A stretch of DNA of 64,000 bases, taken from assembly GCA_963845485.1 (NCBI GenBank), contig CAWJSI010000014.1, positions 1 to 64,000 on the forward strand, given 5' to 3'. Positions 36,427 to 45,737 of the stretch are shown piece after piece; the stretch's first letter is position 1; every line of letters begins with the position of its first letter. Source of the stretch: Bog-756 sp963845485. Its GTDB lineage: Bacteria; Actinomycetota; Acidimicrobiia; Acidimicrobiales; RAAP-2. The translations under genes were made by a program, and so were the position numbers. The notes beneath the pieces were generated by a model. The model worked only from the letters and a program-made list of their open reading frames with translations, made no database searches and was not told where the DNA came from.

Positions 36427-37613
36427 CCACCCTGGACGCCGCCGACCACCTGAAATTCGGGATCTTCCTGGCCCCGTTCCACCCGGTGGGCCAGAACCCC
36501 ACCCTGGCCCTCGAACGCGATCTCCAGCTCATCGAGCACCTCGACGCCCTGGGCTTCGACGAAGCGTGGATTGGCGAGCACCACTCGGCCGGCTTCGAGA
36601 TCATCGCCTCCCCGGAGGTCTTCATCGCCGCCGCCGCCGCCCGGACCCGGACCATCCGCCTCGGGACCGGGGTCTCGTCCCTCCCCTACCACCACCCCTT
36701 CATGCTGGCCGACCGTCTCGTCCTGCTCGACCACCTGACCCGGGGACGGTTGATGGTCGGGGTGGGTCCCGGCGCCCTCCCCTCCGACGCCTTCATGATG
36801 GGCATCGACCCCGTGCGCCAACGGGACATGATGGAAGAGTCCCTCGAGGCCATCCTGGCCCTGTTCGCGGGTGAGGAGCCGGTGACCATGGAGACGGACT
36901 GGTTCCGGCTGGTGAAGGCCCGCCTCCAGCTCCGGCCCTATCAGCGCCCCTACCCCGAGGTGGCCGTGGCCGCCCAGGTGTCGCCGGCCGGCCCGCGGGC
37001 GGCCGGGCGATTCGGCACCAGCCTGCTCTCCATCGGTGCCACCTCGGCCGGTGGGTTCGATGTGCTCGGTCTGCACTGGGACGTCATGGAGGAGCGAGCC
37101 GCAGAGTTCGGGACGACCATCGACCGCAGCAAGTGGCGACTGGTCGGACCGATGCACATCGCCGACACCAAAGAGCAGGCCATCGCCGACGTCGAGTTCG
37201 GACTGGACCAGTGGGTCGACTACTTCCAACGGGTGGCCGCCCTCCCCCTTGCCCCGGACACCACCAACCACGAGACCCTCGTCGACGCCCTCAACGCCTC
37301 GGGCTTCGCCGTCATCGGCACGGTGGAGGACGCCATCAACCAGGTGGAGCGGCTGCGCCAGCAGTCGAAGGGATTCGGCACCTTCTTGTTGATGGGGCAC
37401 GAGTGGGCCGACACCGCCGCCACCCGCCACTCCTACGAGCTCATCGCCCGCTACGTGGCACCGGAGTTCCAGGGGACCTCGGCCACGTTGACGGCCAGCC
37501 GGGACTGGGCCGCCGAGAACCGGCCGGAGTTCATCGGGGCGGCCACCACCGCGGTGACCTCGGCCTTCGAGAAGCACAACGAGGAAAAGCAGGCCCACGG
37601 GTCCGGCGCCTGA
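36423..37613 (+). CDS. Luciferase-like (LLM) flavin-dependent monooxygenase
   Basis: TIM-barrel oxygenase of 396 residues. The N-terminal strand FGIFLAPFHPVGQNP, WIGEHHSAGFEIIASPEVF, and RTIRLGTGVSSLPYHHPFMLADR are typical of bacterial-luciferase-like proteins of the limonene-monooxygenase branch. LTRGRLMVGVGPGALPSD is the phosphate-binding region. Such enzymes use FMN or F420; the sequence does not allow a sure choice. It is linked to the dehydrogenase by the micro-ORF at 36358, so both may oxidise one substrate in sequence. It converges with GH4. Confidence 0.87.
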   Translation: MTTLDAADHLKFGIFLAPFHPVGQNPTLALERDLQLIEHLDALGFDEAWIGEHHSAGFEIIASPEVFIAAAAARTRTIRLGTGVSSLPYHHPFMLADRLVLLDHLTRGRLMVGVGPGALPSDAFMMGIDPVRQRDMMEESLEAILALFAGEEPVTMETDWFRLVKARLQLRPYQRPYPEVAVAAQVSPAGPRAAGRFGTSLLSIGATSAGGFDVLGLHWDVMEERAAEFGTTIDRSKWRLVGPMHIADTKEQAIADVEFGLDQWVDYFQRVAALPLAPDTTNHETLVDALNASGFAVIGTVEDAINQVERLRQQSKGFGTFLLMGHEWADTAATRHSYELIARYVAPEFQGTSATLTASRDWAAENRPEFIGAATTAVTSAFEKHNEEKQAHGSGA

Positions 37614-37638
37614 CCGGGGCCGGTGGCCAGCGGGAGAC

Positions 37639-39000
37639 TCAAAAGGGCAAGGCTCCGGCCTGGACCGACAGCAGCTCGTCGAAGATCTTGCGGCACGATG
37701 CCTCGTCCGAGGGCGACAGCGGATCACGCCGCAGGGCCTCGAAGGCCGGCTCGGGGTTGCCGGTGACCGCCGCTTCGACCACCAGCTGTTGCAGTTCGAT
37801 CTGGGTCCGCATGAACTCGGCCAACGGCTCGAGGATGGGGGACACGGTGGTCGGCGCCACACCCTTCCCGTCCACGGTGGCCGGCACCTCGACGATGGCG
37901 CCCTCGGGGAGATTGGGCACGTAGCCCCGGTTGGGGACGTTGACCGCGTTCAGCCGGCGATGGTGGTCGGTCCACATGGCGCCGATGATGGGGAAGACCT
38001 CCTCGGCCGACCGGCCGGCCCGGTGCATGGGCACCCGGGACTCGCCGTTGCCGTAGCGGATGATCAGGCGCTCCATCTGATGACCGATCCCCTGGTGGAA
38101 GTAGACGGGCACGGGATGCCAGCCGGCCACCTCCTCGGCGAAGGGCACGTATTCGCCGATGTGGCTGTCCACCGAGCAGGGCAGCAGGCCGTACTCCCGG
38201 AACATGTAGGAGACGAGCGGCGCGTACATCTGTTCGACGGCCATCTTGACCAGGGGCACCTTCGACAGCTGCCGGGCCGTGGCCGTGACCGACGAGGGGT
38301 AGTCGAAGTAGCGCCGCTGCCACAGCCGACGCAACCTCGGGTAGAGGTCCTCCCCGGTGTCGGACCGTCGGATGTCGGTGAAGAAGGTGAAGTGGTTGAT
38401 TCCCGATGCCGTGGCCACGATCTTCGACTTCGGGACTCGGAGCAGGCCGGCGATTCGGGCCAGGCCTCCGGCGAACTCGTGGCACATGCTCACGTTCCGT
38501 ACCGAGGTGGCCGTGTTGATGGCGAGCGACACCCGGCTCAGTGGATTGGTCAGGTTGATGAGGAAGGTGTCCGGACAGTACCGCTCGATGTCGGCACAGA
38601 TGCCCAGCATGGTGCGGATGGAGCGGAGCGAGTGGAACACACCGCCGGGCCCCCCGTTCTCCCCGGTGATCTGCGTGGCCCCGTACTGTCGCGGGATCTC
38701 GTAGTCCTCGACCCAGTGCGGCCAACGCCCCACCTCGGCGCTGGTGAGACAGAAGTCCGCCCCCGCCATGGCCTCGGCCGGGTCGGTGGAGGCCTCGATG
38801 GTGATCGGGCGGCCCCGGCGCTCGTTGATCCGCTCGGCGAACCGCACGGCCACGTCGAGACGCTCGGCGCTGACGTCGTGGAGGACCATGGTGGCGCCCC
38901 GGGTCCGACGGGTGTTCACGGCGTCGAGGACCATCACCGGCCCGAACGACATCCCGCCCGCCCCGATCAAGCAGATACGCGGTCCCTGGTCGGTGCTCAT
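37639..39000 (-). CDS. Glycoside hydrolase family 4 protein
   Basis: NAD- and Mn-dependent glycosidase of 453 residues. The Rossmann motif is IGAGGMSFGPVMVLDA at the start, followed by GRPITIEASTDPAEAMAGADF. The substrate and metal region has NLTNPLSRVSLAI, MCHEFAGG (the Cys ligand), and ASGINHFTFFTDI (the His ligand). GH4 members act on alpha-galactosides, galacturonates or phospho-sugars; the absence of sugar-transport genes nearby leaves the substrate open. The start ATG 39000 overlaps the CutA stop (ATGA), an odd pairing. GH4 genes are usually associated with sugar uptake. Confidence 0.88.
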   Translation of the reverse strand: MSTDQGPRICLIGAGGMSFGPVMVLDAVNTRRTRGATMVLHDVSAERLDVAVRFAERINERRGRPITIEASTDPAEAMAGADFCLTSAEVGRWPHWVEDYEIPRQYGATQITGENGGPGGVFHSLRSIRTMLGICADIERYCPDTFLINLTNPLSRVSLAINTATSVRNVSMCHEFAGGLARIAGLLRVPKSKIVATASGINHFTFFTDIRRSDTGEDLYPRLRRLWQRRYFDYPSSVTATARQLSKVPLVKMAVEQMYAPLVSYMFREYGLLPCSVDSHIGEYVPFAEEVAGWHPVPVYFHQGIGHQMERLIIRYGNGESRVPMHRAGRSAEEVFPIIGAMWTDHHRRLNAVNVPNRGYVPNLPEGAIVEVPATVDGKGVAPTTVSPILEPLAEFMRTQIELQQLVVEAAVTGNPEPAFEALRRDPLSPSDEASCRKIFDELLSVQAGALPF

Positions 39001-39353
39001 GGATCCTCCATCTCCTCGGCCCGCCCGATGGTAGTGGCGGAGGCCGTGACGCCGTCGATCCACCGCAGGTAGTCCGCGCTCCCCGGCCCGATGGGCAGCA
39101 CCACCACCTCGGGGGTGTCGTAGGGGTGGGCTTCGACGATGGCGTCGGTCACCGCCGTGGCCAGGTCCGCCCTCGTCTTCACCAGCACCAACCACTCCTC
39201 GGCACGCTCGAGGGCACCGTCCCACCAGTACCGGCTGACCACCGGGCCGACCCGCTGGCCACAGGCGGCCAGTCGGCCGACCAGCAGCTGTTCGACGATT
39301 ACGTCAGCCCGGTCGGGGTCATCGATGGCGAACTGGACCTGCACGTGGGACAT
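38997..39353 (-). CDS. cutA: Divalent cation tolerance protein CutA
   Basis: Small ferredoxin-fold protein of 118 residues, trimeric in the family. AACGQRVGPVVSRYWWDGALERAEEWL is the characteristic strand-turn region and HPYDTPEVVVLPIGPGSADYLRWI the C-terminal pattern. The start ATG 39353 has GGAGG 8 bases upstream. The stop overlaps the GH4 start. It is divergent from TldD. Despite its name, the role of CutA in copper tolerance is not secure. Confidence 0.93.
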   Translation of the reverse strand: MSHVQVQFAIDDPDRADVIVEQLLVGRLAACGQRVGPVVSRYWWDGALERAEEWLVLVKTRADLATAVTDAIVEAHPYDTPEVVVLPIGPGSADYLRWIDGVTASATTIGRAEEMEDP

Positions 39354-39416
39354 GGCGTCATCCTCCGACTCGACGAGCAGGGCCCACGGTAGGCCCGGCC
39401 CTCCCAACGCCGCGTT

Positions 39417-39422
39417 TAGTGT
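39417..39422 (+). promoter_or_regulatory. Leaderless-type -10 box of tldD
   Basis: TAGTGT lies exactly 7 bases before GTG 39430. This favours that start over the in-frame GTG 39421, which would lie inside the box. Confidence 0.4.
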
Positions 39423-39429
39423 GAGCCGG

Positions 39430-40935
39430 GTGGCTCCCTCCTCTGGTCCGCTCGACACCGTCGGGCTCCCGGCCGTCCGCGATGCCGCCTTGTCGCGCGC
39501 CCGCCAACTCGGGTGCTCCGATGCCGAGCTGCGGGTGGAGCACATCCGCTCCCAGGGGGTGCGGCTCCGCGACGCCCGTCTCGAGGGAGCAGCCGACGAC
39601 ATCGAGATCGGCATGGGGGTGCGCGTGGTGGTCGACGGGGCGATGGGCTTCGCCGGATCGGTGGCTGCCGGTGCCGAGCAGGCCGTGGCGCTCGTCGACG
39701 AGGCCGTCGAGGTGGCCCGCACCATCGCCCGGGCCGGCGGGGACCGCGTCGTGCTGGCCGAGGAGCCCGGCCACGGTTCGGTGACCTGGGCGTCGCCCTA
39801 CGACATCGACCCGGTCGACGTGCCGCTGGCCGACAAGGTGGCGGTGCTCGCCGAGTGGAGCGACCGGGTGCTCGGGTCGGGCTCGGTCGACCACGTGACG
39901 GCCGATGTGCTGGCCGTAACCGAGGACAAGTTCTACGCCGACCTGCGCGGCACCGAGGCCAGCCAGCGCCGGGTCAGGGTCCATCCCACCCTGGAGGCGT
40001 TCGCCGTCGACCCCGAGGGTGGATTCGAGACCATGCGCACCCTCGCACCCCCGGTCGGCCGGGGCTGGGAGTACCTGCACGGCGCCGGGTGGGACTGGGA
40101 CACCGAACTCGACGCCCTCCCCGACCTCCTGGCCGAGAAGGTCCGGGCCCCCTCGATCGTGGCCGGCTCGTACGACCTGGTCGTGGACCCCACCAACCTC
40201 TGGCTGACCATTCACGAGTCCATCGGTCACGCCACCGAGTTGGACCGGGCCATGGGCTACGAGGCGGCCTACGCCGGGACCTCGTTTGCCACCTTGGACC
40301 GGCTCGGATCGCTGCGGTATGGGTCCGAGATCATGCACGTCACCGGCGACCGCACCACCCCCCACGGCCTGGCCACGGTGGCCATCGACGACGAGGGGGT
40401 GGAGGCCCGGAGCTTCGACCTGGTGCGGGACGGCCTGCTCGCCGGCTACCAGTTGGACCGGTCCATCGCCGCCATCAGCGGGCTCGGGGTCTCCAACGGC
40501 TGTGCCTTCGCCGACTCGCCGCTCCATGTCCCCATCCAGCGGATGGCCAACGTCTCCCTCCAGCCGGCCGACGGTGAGGGCCCGTCCACCGAGGAGCTGA
40601 TCGCCGGAGTCGATCGCGGCATCTACATCATGGGCGACAAGAGCTGGTCCATCGACATGCAGCGCTACAACTTCCAGTTCACCGGTCAACGGTTCTACCG
40701 GATCGAGGGTGGTCGCCTGGTGGGCCAGGTGCGCGATGTCGCCTACCAGGCCACCACCACTGACTTCTGGGGATCGATGGAGGCGGTCGGTGGGGCGTCG
40801 ACCTACCGACTCGGTGGGGCGTTCAACTGCGGCAAAGGGCAGCCCGGTCAGGTGGCACCGGTCTCCCATGGATGTCCCTCGGTCCTGGTGCGTGGCGTCC
40901 GGGTGCTCAACGCCCGCGAGGAGGCGGGCCGATGA
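39430..40935 (+). CDS. tldD: Metalloprotease TldD
   Basis: Metallopeptidase subunit of 501 residues, which with TldE degrades or matures peptides (as in microcin processing and CcdA degradation in E. coli). The zinc motif HExxxH appears as HESIGH at about residues 262-267, followed by ATELDRAMGYEAAYAGTSF. The C-terminal metal-binding Cys lies in SHGCPSVLVRG. GTG 39430 is chosen from the -10 box. The last four bases overlap TldE (ATGA), so the two are co-translated. In bacteria lacking microcin genes, the substrate is often a RiPP precursor, but no such gene is seen here. Confidence 0.92.
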   Translation: MAPSSGPLDTVGLPAVRDAALSRARQLGCSDAELRVEHIRSQGVRLRDARLEGAADDIEIGMGVRVVVDGAMGFAGSVAAGAEQAVALVDEAVEVARTIARAGGDRVVLAEEPGHGSVTWASPYDIDPVDVPLADKVAVLAEWSDRVLGSGSVDHVTADVLAVTEDKFYADLRGTEASQRRVRVHPTLEAFAVDPEGGFETMRTLAPPVGRGWEYLHGAGWDWDTELDALPDLLAEKVRAPSIVAGSYDLVVDPTNLWLTIHESIGHATELDRAMGYEAAYAGTSFATLDRLGSLRYGSEIMHVTGDRTTPHGLATVAIDDEGVEARSFDLVRDGLLAGYQLDRSIAAISGLGVSNGCAFADSPLHVPIQRMANVSLQPADGEGPSTEELIAGVDRGIYIMGDKSWSIDMQRYNFQFTGQRFYRIEGGRLVGQVRDVAYQATTTDFWGSMEAVGGASTYRLGGAFNCGKGQPGQVAPVSHGCPSVLVRGVRVLNAREEAGR

Positions 40936-42357
40936 GTACCGGGCCCGACGGACTCCCACCGCCCCAGGACGTGGTCGAGCGGGCGCTCGCCGCCGCCGGA
41001 CCGGGAAGTGAGCACTGCATCGTGGTGGTGGAGGAGACGAGCGAGGTCGAGGTCCGCTACGCCAACAACACCACGACGACGAACGGCAGCCGACGGGATC
41101 GACGGGTGACCGTCATCAGCGTGCCGCGAGGTCGAAGGCGGCGTGGCGGCCGGGGTGGCCCGACGGGGTGGGGACGTGGACGTCACCGAGCTGGTGGCCG
41201 CGGCGCAGCGAGACGCCTCGGACTCGCCCCCGGCCGACGACGCCAGTGCGCTGCTCACAACCAGGGAAGTAGGGATGCCCTCGGGGGCGTCCCGCCGGTT
41301 CGATGGCGCTCCCGCCACCACCGAGCTGCCCGTCCTCGCCGATGTACTCACCGGCCTTTCCGGGGCCTTCGGCCGGGCTCGGGACTCCGAGTACGTGCTG
41401 GCCGGATTCGCCGAGCACCGCCAGAGCACGGAGTACCTGGGCACGTCCACCGGGGTCCGGCTGGCCCACGCCCAGCCCCAGGGGGCCCTCCACCTCGTGG
41501 CGCGAGGCACCGACGGGGTGAGCTCCACCTGGGCGGGTGTCGGCACCACCGACTTCGCCGATGTCGCCGTAGAGGAGCTCGAGGCCCGTCTCCAGCAACG
41601 GCTGGCCTGGGCACAACGACGGGTCGAGCAGCCGGCCGGTCGCTACGAAGTGCTCCTGCCCCCCGAGGCGGTCAGCGATCTGATGGTGGGGTTGGCCTAC
41701 GAGCTGAGCGGACGGAACGCCGAGGACGGGAGGACGGTCTTCTCCGTCCCCGGGGGTGGGACCAAGGTGGGCGAGCGCCTCTCGCCCCTTCCGTTCGACC
41801 TGAGCAGCGATCCCGATGCTCCCGGCCTCGAATGCTCGCCGTTCCTCACCGCCACCTCGTCCTCGGCCGACACCTCGGTGTTCGACAACGGGCTCCCCCT
41901 CGACCGCACCGACTGGATCACCGGCGGAGTGCTCGAGCGTCTCCGCTACCACCGCGCCGGGGCGGCCCGCAGCGCCACGGTCCCGACGGGGTTCGTCGGC
42001 AACCTCAGCCTGGCGGTGGACGGGGCGTCGGGCACCCTCGACGAGTTGGTGTCCCGGACCGAACGGGGCCTGCTGCTCACCTGCCTCTGGTACATCCGCG
42101 AAGTGGACCCGGCCACCATGCTGCTGACCGGGCTCACCCGGGACGGCGTCTACGTGATCGAGGACGGCGCAGTGGTCGGCGCGGCCAACAACTTCCGGTT
42201 CAACGAGAGCCCGGTCGACCTCCTCGCCCGGGTCACCGAGGTGGGTGCCAGCGTGCGGACGATCGGTAGGGAGTTCGGGGAGTTCTTCAACCGGACCCGG
42301 ATGCCGGCCGTCCGGGTACCCGACTTCAACATGAGCTCGGTGAGCCAGGCCAGCTGA
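40932..42357 (+). CDS. tldE: TldE/PmbA subunit, one frame break
   Basis: Non-catalytic or modulatory partner of TldD, about 474 residues. The opening VVERALAAAGPGSEHCIVVVEE and VRYANNTTTTNGSRRDRRVTVISV are in the first frame; REVEGGVAAGVARRGGDVDV continues in the next, so one extra base lies near 41126-41132. The span has remainder one. The rest is typical: YVLAGFAEHRQSTEYLGTST, SPFLTATSSSADTSVFDNG, GLLLTCLWYIREVDPATMLLTG and NNFRFNESPVDLLARV. No HExxxH is present, as expected for this subunit. ATG overlaps the TldD stop. Confidence 0.9.
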
Positions 42358-42877
42358 GTCGGCGAGGGCGCAGGGGGCCACTACGGGCCCATCGGGCGGT
42401 CCGACCACCCGAAATCACCACTCTCCGTGAAGGTTTCCTGCGGGTGACATCCGTTCGCTGAGCCTTAGTAATCCCAGTTGAGAGATGATTCTCCCCCAGC
42501 GGAAGGGCCGTATCGGGCGTGGGGAAACCGGGAACCCGAATACCGGGCCCGGCCGGCGACCGGTACATTGCCGTCGTCAGATCGCGGCGCCGCTCATGGC
42601 CCGCCTCCCACCCGGGCAGTGGGCAGACCCCCTTTCGCATGGCACCAAATGTGCCGCCTGGCGATCCATCCATCAGGAGAACACGACACACGACACAGAC
42701 ACCTAGGACGCAAAAAACCCGCGAGCACACCCGGCTCTTATAGCCAGGCCGTACCACCCTTCCCGGTGCCCGGCTGGGGCGTTGAATGCACAGACGTGGG
42801 GTCCACCCAACCAAAAGAGAGCCAGCACGACGTCGAGTTCGACATCGTCCTGACCGACCGAGGAAAGGTCACCCGTA
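42358..42877 (+). other. Long leader region of the repeat-Rpf gene
   Basis: No convincing gene in 520 bases. A possible promoter is GTGACA (42444-42449), 16 bases, TAGTAA (42466-42471), which would give a leader of about 400 bases. Paired segments include GAGA-N6-TCTC near 42480, GGCAC-caaat-GTGCC near 42645, and AGCCAGGC/GCCCGGCT near 42743-42775. The rpf genes of other actinobacteria often carry c-di-AMP (ydaO) riboswitches; I could not find that element's conserved GACAGCTAACC block here. A structured leader of another kind is possible. Confidence 0.45.
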
Positions 42878-44143
42878 ATGCATTCCCCCGCCTTAGTTCG
42901 CCGTACCCGCTTGAGACGTACCCCCTCACAGCCCTTCGCCACATCCGCTTCCTCCGATCACCGACCGACGTCCCGGACACGGCGCCGCCGTGCCGGAGCC
43001 ATCGCTGCTGCCGTACTCGCCACACTGGGCTTGACCGGTGGCGGACTGGCGCTGTCCGGCGGAGCCGGAGCCGGGCTCCCCACGGGGGCCGGCATGCAAC
43101 TCAACGCGCCGATCGTGGGGGCGGCCGCCGCACCCGACGGTTCCGGCTACTGGCTGGTGGGTGCCGACGGTGGAATCTTCTCGTTCGGCCGGGCCTCCTT
43201 CTACGGTTCCACCGGGGCCACCCATCTCAACGCGCCCATCGTGGGCATCGCCTCCACCCCGGACGGCTCCGGCTACTGGGAGGTGGCCTCCGACGGTGGT
43301 GTGTTCGCCTTCGGCGACGCGCGGTTCTACGGCTCGACGGGCGCCATCCGCCTGAACAAGCCGATCGTCAGCATCGCCGCCACCCCGGACGGGGCGGGAT
43401 ACTGGTTGGTCGCCGCTGACGGCGGAGTGTTCGCCTTCGGCGATGCCACCTTCTACGGGTCGGCGACCAATCTCTCGCCCACCAGCGCCATCGTCGGCAT
43501 CGCCGCCAGTCCCGACGGCCACGGCTACTGGGAAGCCGCGGCCACCGGTGCGGTGTACGCCTTCGGCGACGCCCCTTACGAGGGCGGCGCGTCCTCGGCC
43601 CAGCCGGTCGTGGGCATCAGCGCGCTCGGAACGGGCTACCGCCTGGTGGGCGCGGACGGAGGGATCTTCGACTTCGGCGGGGCCCCGTTCTTCGGGTCCT
43701 CGGGAGGCCAGCACCTCAACAAGCCCATGATCGGGATCTCCGCCTCTGACGGCGGCTACATCACGGTGGCCTCCGACGGGGGCGTGTTCACCTACGGGAA
43801 CGCCGGGTTCTACGGCTCGCTGGCCGGCAGCGTCGTCTACAGCCAGCCCTCCCTCGCCCTCGACGTCGGAGCCGACGGTGTCACCGACTTCCAGCGACAG
43901 GCGTGGTTCCGGGTCAACATGTGCGAGGAGGGGGGCCTCTGGAACGTGGACGGACCGGTCTACAGCGGCGGCCTCGGCTTCAGCCACGCCAACTGGAACA
44001 CCTTCAACACGTTCGGCTATCCCGCCGACGCCGCCCGGGCCTCGGCGGAGCAGCAGATCCGGGTGGCGGTGGCCTTCGCCGTCCGGTACTGGGGCAACCC
44101 CAACGCCGCACCCGACCAGCACGGGTGCACCGGCGGCTACTGA
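42878..44143 (+). CDS. Secreted beta-repeat protein with C-terminal Rpf-like domain
   Basis: Protein of 421 residues. A basic N-terminus and hydrophobic segment (GAIAAAVLATLGLTGGGLALSGG, about 40-62) form a signal or anchor. About seven repeats of 37-40 residues follow, with the pattern PIVG.A..PDGSGYW.V..DGG.F.FG.A.FYGS, which suggests a beta-propeller. From about residue 335 there is a resuscitation-promoting-factor/transglycosylase-like domain: WFRVNMCEEGGLWN with the likely catalytic Glu350, SGGLGFSHANWNTF, then RASAEQQIRVAVAFAVRYWG and a final Cys (QHGC). Rpf domains cleave peptidoglycan. The combination suggests a wall- or ligand-binding repeat that positions a muralytic domain. ATG 42878 follows GAGGAAAGGTC at some distance. 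Confidence 0.8.
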   Translation: MHSPALVRRTRLRRTPSQPFATSASSDHRPTSRTRRRRAGAIAAAVLATLGLTGGGLALSGGAGAGLPTGAGMQLNAPIVGAAAAPDGSGYWLVGADGGIFSFGRASFYGSTGATHLNAPIVGIASTPDGSGYWEVASDGGVFAFGDARFYGSTGAIRLNKPIVSIAATPDGAGYWLVAADGGVFAFGDATFYGSATNLSPTSAIVGIAASPDGHGYWEAAATGAVYAFGDAPYEGGASSAQPVVGISALGTGYRLVGADGGIFDFGGAPFFGSSGGQHLNKPMIGISASDGGYITVASDGGVFTYGNAGFYGSLAGSVVYSQPSLALDVGADGVTDFQRQAWFRVNMCEEGGLWNVDGPVYSGGLGFSHANWNTFNTFGYPADAARASAEQQIRVAVAFAVRYWGNPNAAPDQHGCTGGY

Positions 44144-44181
44144 CCGGGGACCGGACGGGGCACCGCTCCGTCCGGTCCGGT

Positions 44182-44634
44182 TCAGCCCTCGGCCTGCATC
44201 TGCTCCAGCATGGCCGCCATCTGGCGGTGCACGAGGTCGACGGCCTGGAGCGGTCGGATCATCACCCGGAACTCGATGATCCGACCCTCGGCGTTGCAGC
44301 GGATGATGTCGACGCCGTTGACGTACTTGCCCGCCATGGTCGTCTCGAACTCGAGCACCGCGGTGTCACCATCGAGGACCGTCTTCGTATAGCGGAACCC
44401 GGGCGACGTGGACGTCCCGCCGTCCGAGCTCGGCTCGGCGTGGTCGCCGGGGAAGGTCTGGGCCGCGGCGGTGAGATAGAGGGTGGTGACGGCCTTGCCC
44501 CGCTGAGGCGTGAAGACCACCGGTGAGTAGAAGACCACGTCGTCGTCGAGCAGCGCGTCGAGGCCGCCGGGCAGCTCCCCACGCATGTGGGCCTGCCACC
44601 GGTCGACGACCTGGTTGATCACGGGCTCCCCCAT
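44182..44634 (-). CDS. SnoaL/NTF2-like protein
   Basis: Protein of 150 residues of the NTF2-like group. PVINQVVDRWQAHMRGELPGGLDALLDDDVVFYSPVVF is the first helix pair and strand; GKYVNGVDIIRCNAEGRIIEFRVMIRPLQAVDLVH is the characteristic terminal hairpin. TACCGT lies 7 bases upstream of the ATG 44634, in keeping with a leaderless start. It converges on the repeat-Rpf gene. No substrate can be assigned. Confidence 0.75.
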   Translation of the reverse strand: MGEPVINQVVDRWQAHMRGELPGGLDALLDDDVVFYSPVVFTPQRGKAVTTLYLTAAAQTFPGDHAEPSSDGGTSTSPGFRYTKTVLDGDTAVLEFETTMAGKYVNGVDIIRCNAEGRIIEFRVMIRPLQAVDLVHRQMAAMLEQMQAEG

Positions 44635-44641
44635 GCCTCCG

Positions 44642-44647
44642 ACGGTA
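44642..44647 (-). promoter_or_regulatory. Leaderless-type -10 box
   Basis: TACCGT lies exactly 7 bases upstream of the ATG at 44634 on the minus strand. Confidence 0.45.
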
Positions 44648-44685
44648 GCGCACCGGCCCGGCTGGGACCGGGGCTGGACGGCCTG

Positions 44686-45255
44686 CTAGCCGAGCAGCTT
44701 CCGCAGCCCCTCGGTGAAGCCGGCAGCTCCACCGTGCGACGGGTGACGCACGTAGGGGGCGCCCGTGGCCCGCTCGGCGAAGCGGCCCACGGCCACCACG
44801 CTCCGTCCCCGACAGACCCGCTCCAGCACCGGGACACAAGCCGCCACCTCGCGGGACTTGGGATCGCGGTTGCCCGGCGGGAAGAGGACCGAGGCGTTCC
44901 ACAAGAGCACGTCCGACGCGCAACCGAGCTCGGCCAGCACCCGTTGCACAACGGTGGCCGTGGCCTCTGCCGGACCCGATCCGTCCAGCTGGCGGGGCGA
45001 GGTGAAGGGAAGGCCGGTGAGGCGGGCCCCGTGGCGCCCGGGTGCCTCCCCGACCAGCACCACCGGGGCCGACCAGTGGTTGGAGAGGTAGGTGCACAGT
45101 GCGTCACGGCGCCGGCTCGCGGCGCCGGGCGGGTCGCCCCAGGCCACCGAGGAGTCTTCGTCGTAGAGGTTGAGCGCACCGGGCACGGCCAAGGTGGCGA
45201 CCATGGCCATCACCTCATCGACGGCTGCGGGCACGGCTCCAGCTTGGCGGGTCAT
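44686..45255 (-). CDS. Uracil-DNA-glycosylase superfamily protein
   Basis: Protein of 189 residues. VVLVGEAPGRHGARLTGLPFTS matches motif 1 of the UDG-like superfamily (GEAPG), LLWNASVLFPPGNRDPKSREV is the middle segment, and VAVGRFAERATGAPYVRHPSHGGAAGF includes the HPSxG-like terminal motif. It resembles uncharacterised SMUG/family-4-like members found in actinobacteria rather than a classic Ung. Clustered Cys residues for an iron-sulfur centre are not evident. ATG 45255 is chosen; an earlier start at 45300 would add a polar extension. Whether it removes uracil is not known. Confidence 0.72.
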   Translation of the reverse strand: MTRQAGAVPAAVDEVMAMVATLAVPGALNLYDEDSSVAWGDPPGAASRRRDALCTYLSNHWSAPVVLVGEAPGRHGARLTGLPFTSPRQLDGSGPAEATATVVQRVLAELGCASDVLLWNASVLFPPGNRDPKSREVAACVPVLERVCRGRSVVAVGRFAERATGAPYVRHPSHGGAAGFTEGLRKLLG

Positions 45256-45346
45256 GGTCGACGAGGAAAACTGGGCTGCCGCGGTCGGCGTACGAGACAA
45301 CGTGGACGGGCAGGCGACGACGGAGCGTTTCTCGTCGCCGACGGGG

Positions 45347-45574
45347 TCAGCCGCTCACCTGATGCAGCTCGACCGAGATCTGGTCGTCCTCGATCTCGCG
45401 GCCGGAGAACTCGCAGCCGAAGGCCTGTGCCACCCGGATGACCATCTCGGCGTTGGAGGCCGACACGGCCATGTGACAGGCGCCGTCGGTGACCAGACGT
45501 TCCCAGAGGACGCCGATCTCGAATCCGCGCTGGAATTCAGGGTCGTCGGTATCGAATCGCAGGTCCGGTGCCAT
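45347..45574 (-). CDS. Small conserved-looking protein
   Basis: Protein of 75 residues of unknown function. FDTDDPEFQRGFEIGVLWERL is acidic, and the core HMAVSASNAEMVIRVAQAFGCEFSG is a helix-strand pattern of a small alpha/beta domain. One Cys in each half is present. GATGTT lies 6 bases before ATG 45574. Its GC-rich third codon positions and clean end suggest it is real. It is divergent from the second zinc dehydrogenase. Confidence 0.6.
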   Translation of the reverse strand: MAPDLRFDTDDPEFQRGFEIGVLWERLVTDGACHMAVSASNAEMVIRVAQAFGCEFSGREIEDDQISVELHQVSG

Positions 45575-45737
45575 GCGGAAAACATCGTCACGTGGTGTGG
45601 AACCCTTTAGCCCCTGAGTGCGGCCGGCTCCGGACCCCCCGGACCACTCTCGGTTGGCCTCGCCTAAGGTGTCGCCCGAACCAGAGTTCCGCCGCCCCCG
45701 GGCTGTCCGGGAGCGGCCCATCCGGGGGGGTGGTGCC

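Noticed and set aside
42358..42877. c-di-AMP (ydaO) riboswitch before the Rpf gene
   Set aside because: I looked for the conserved GACAGCTAACC and GGGTGAAT blocks; only a loose GGGTGACATCC is seen, upstream of the likely transcript start. Kept as an open question, not annotated.
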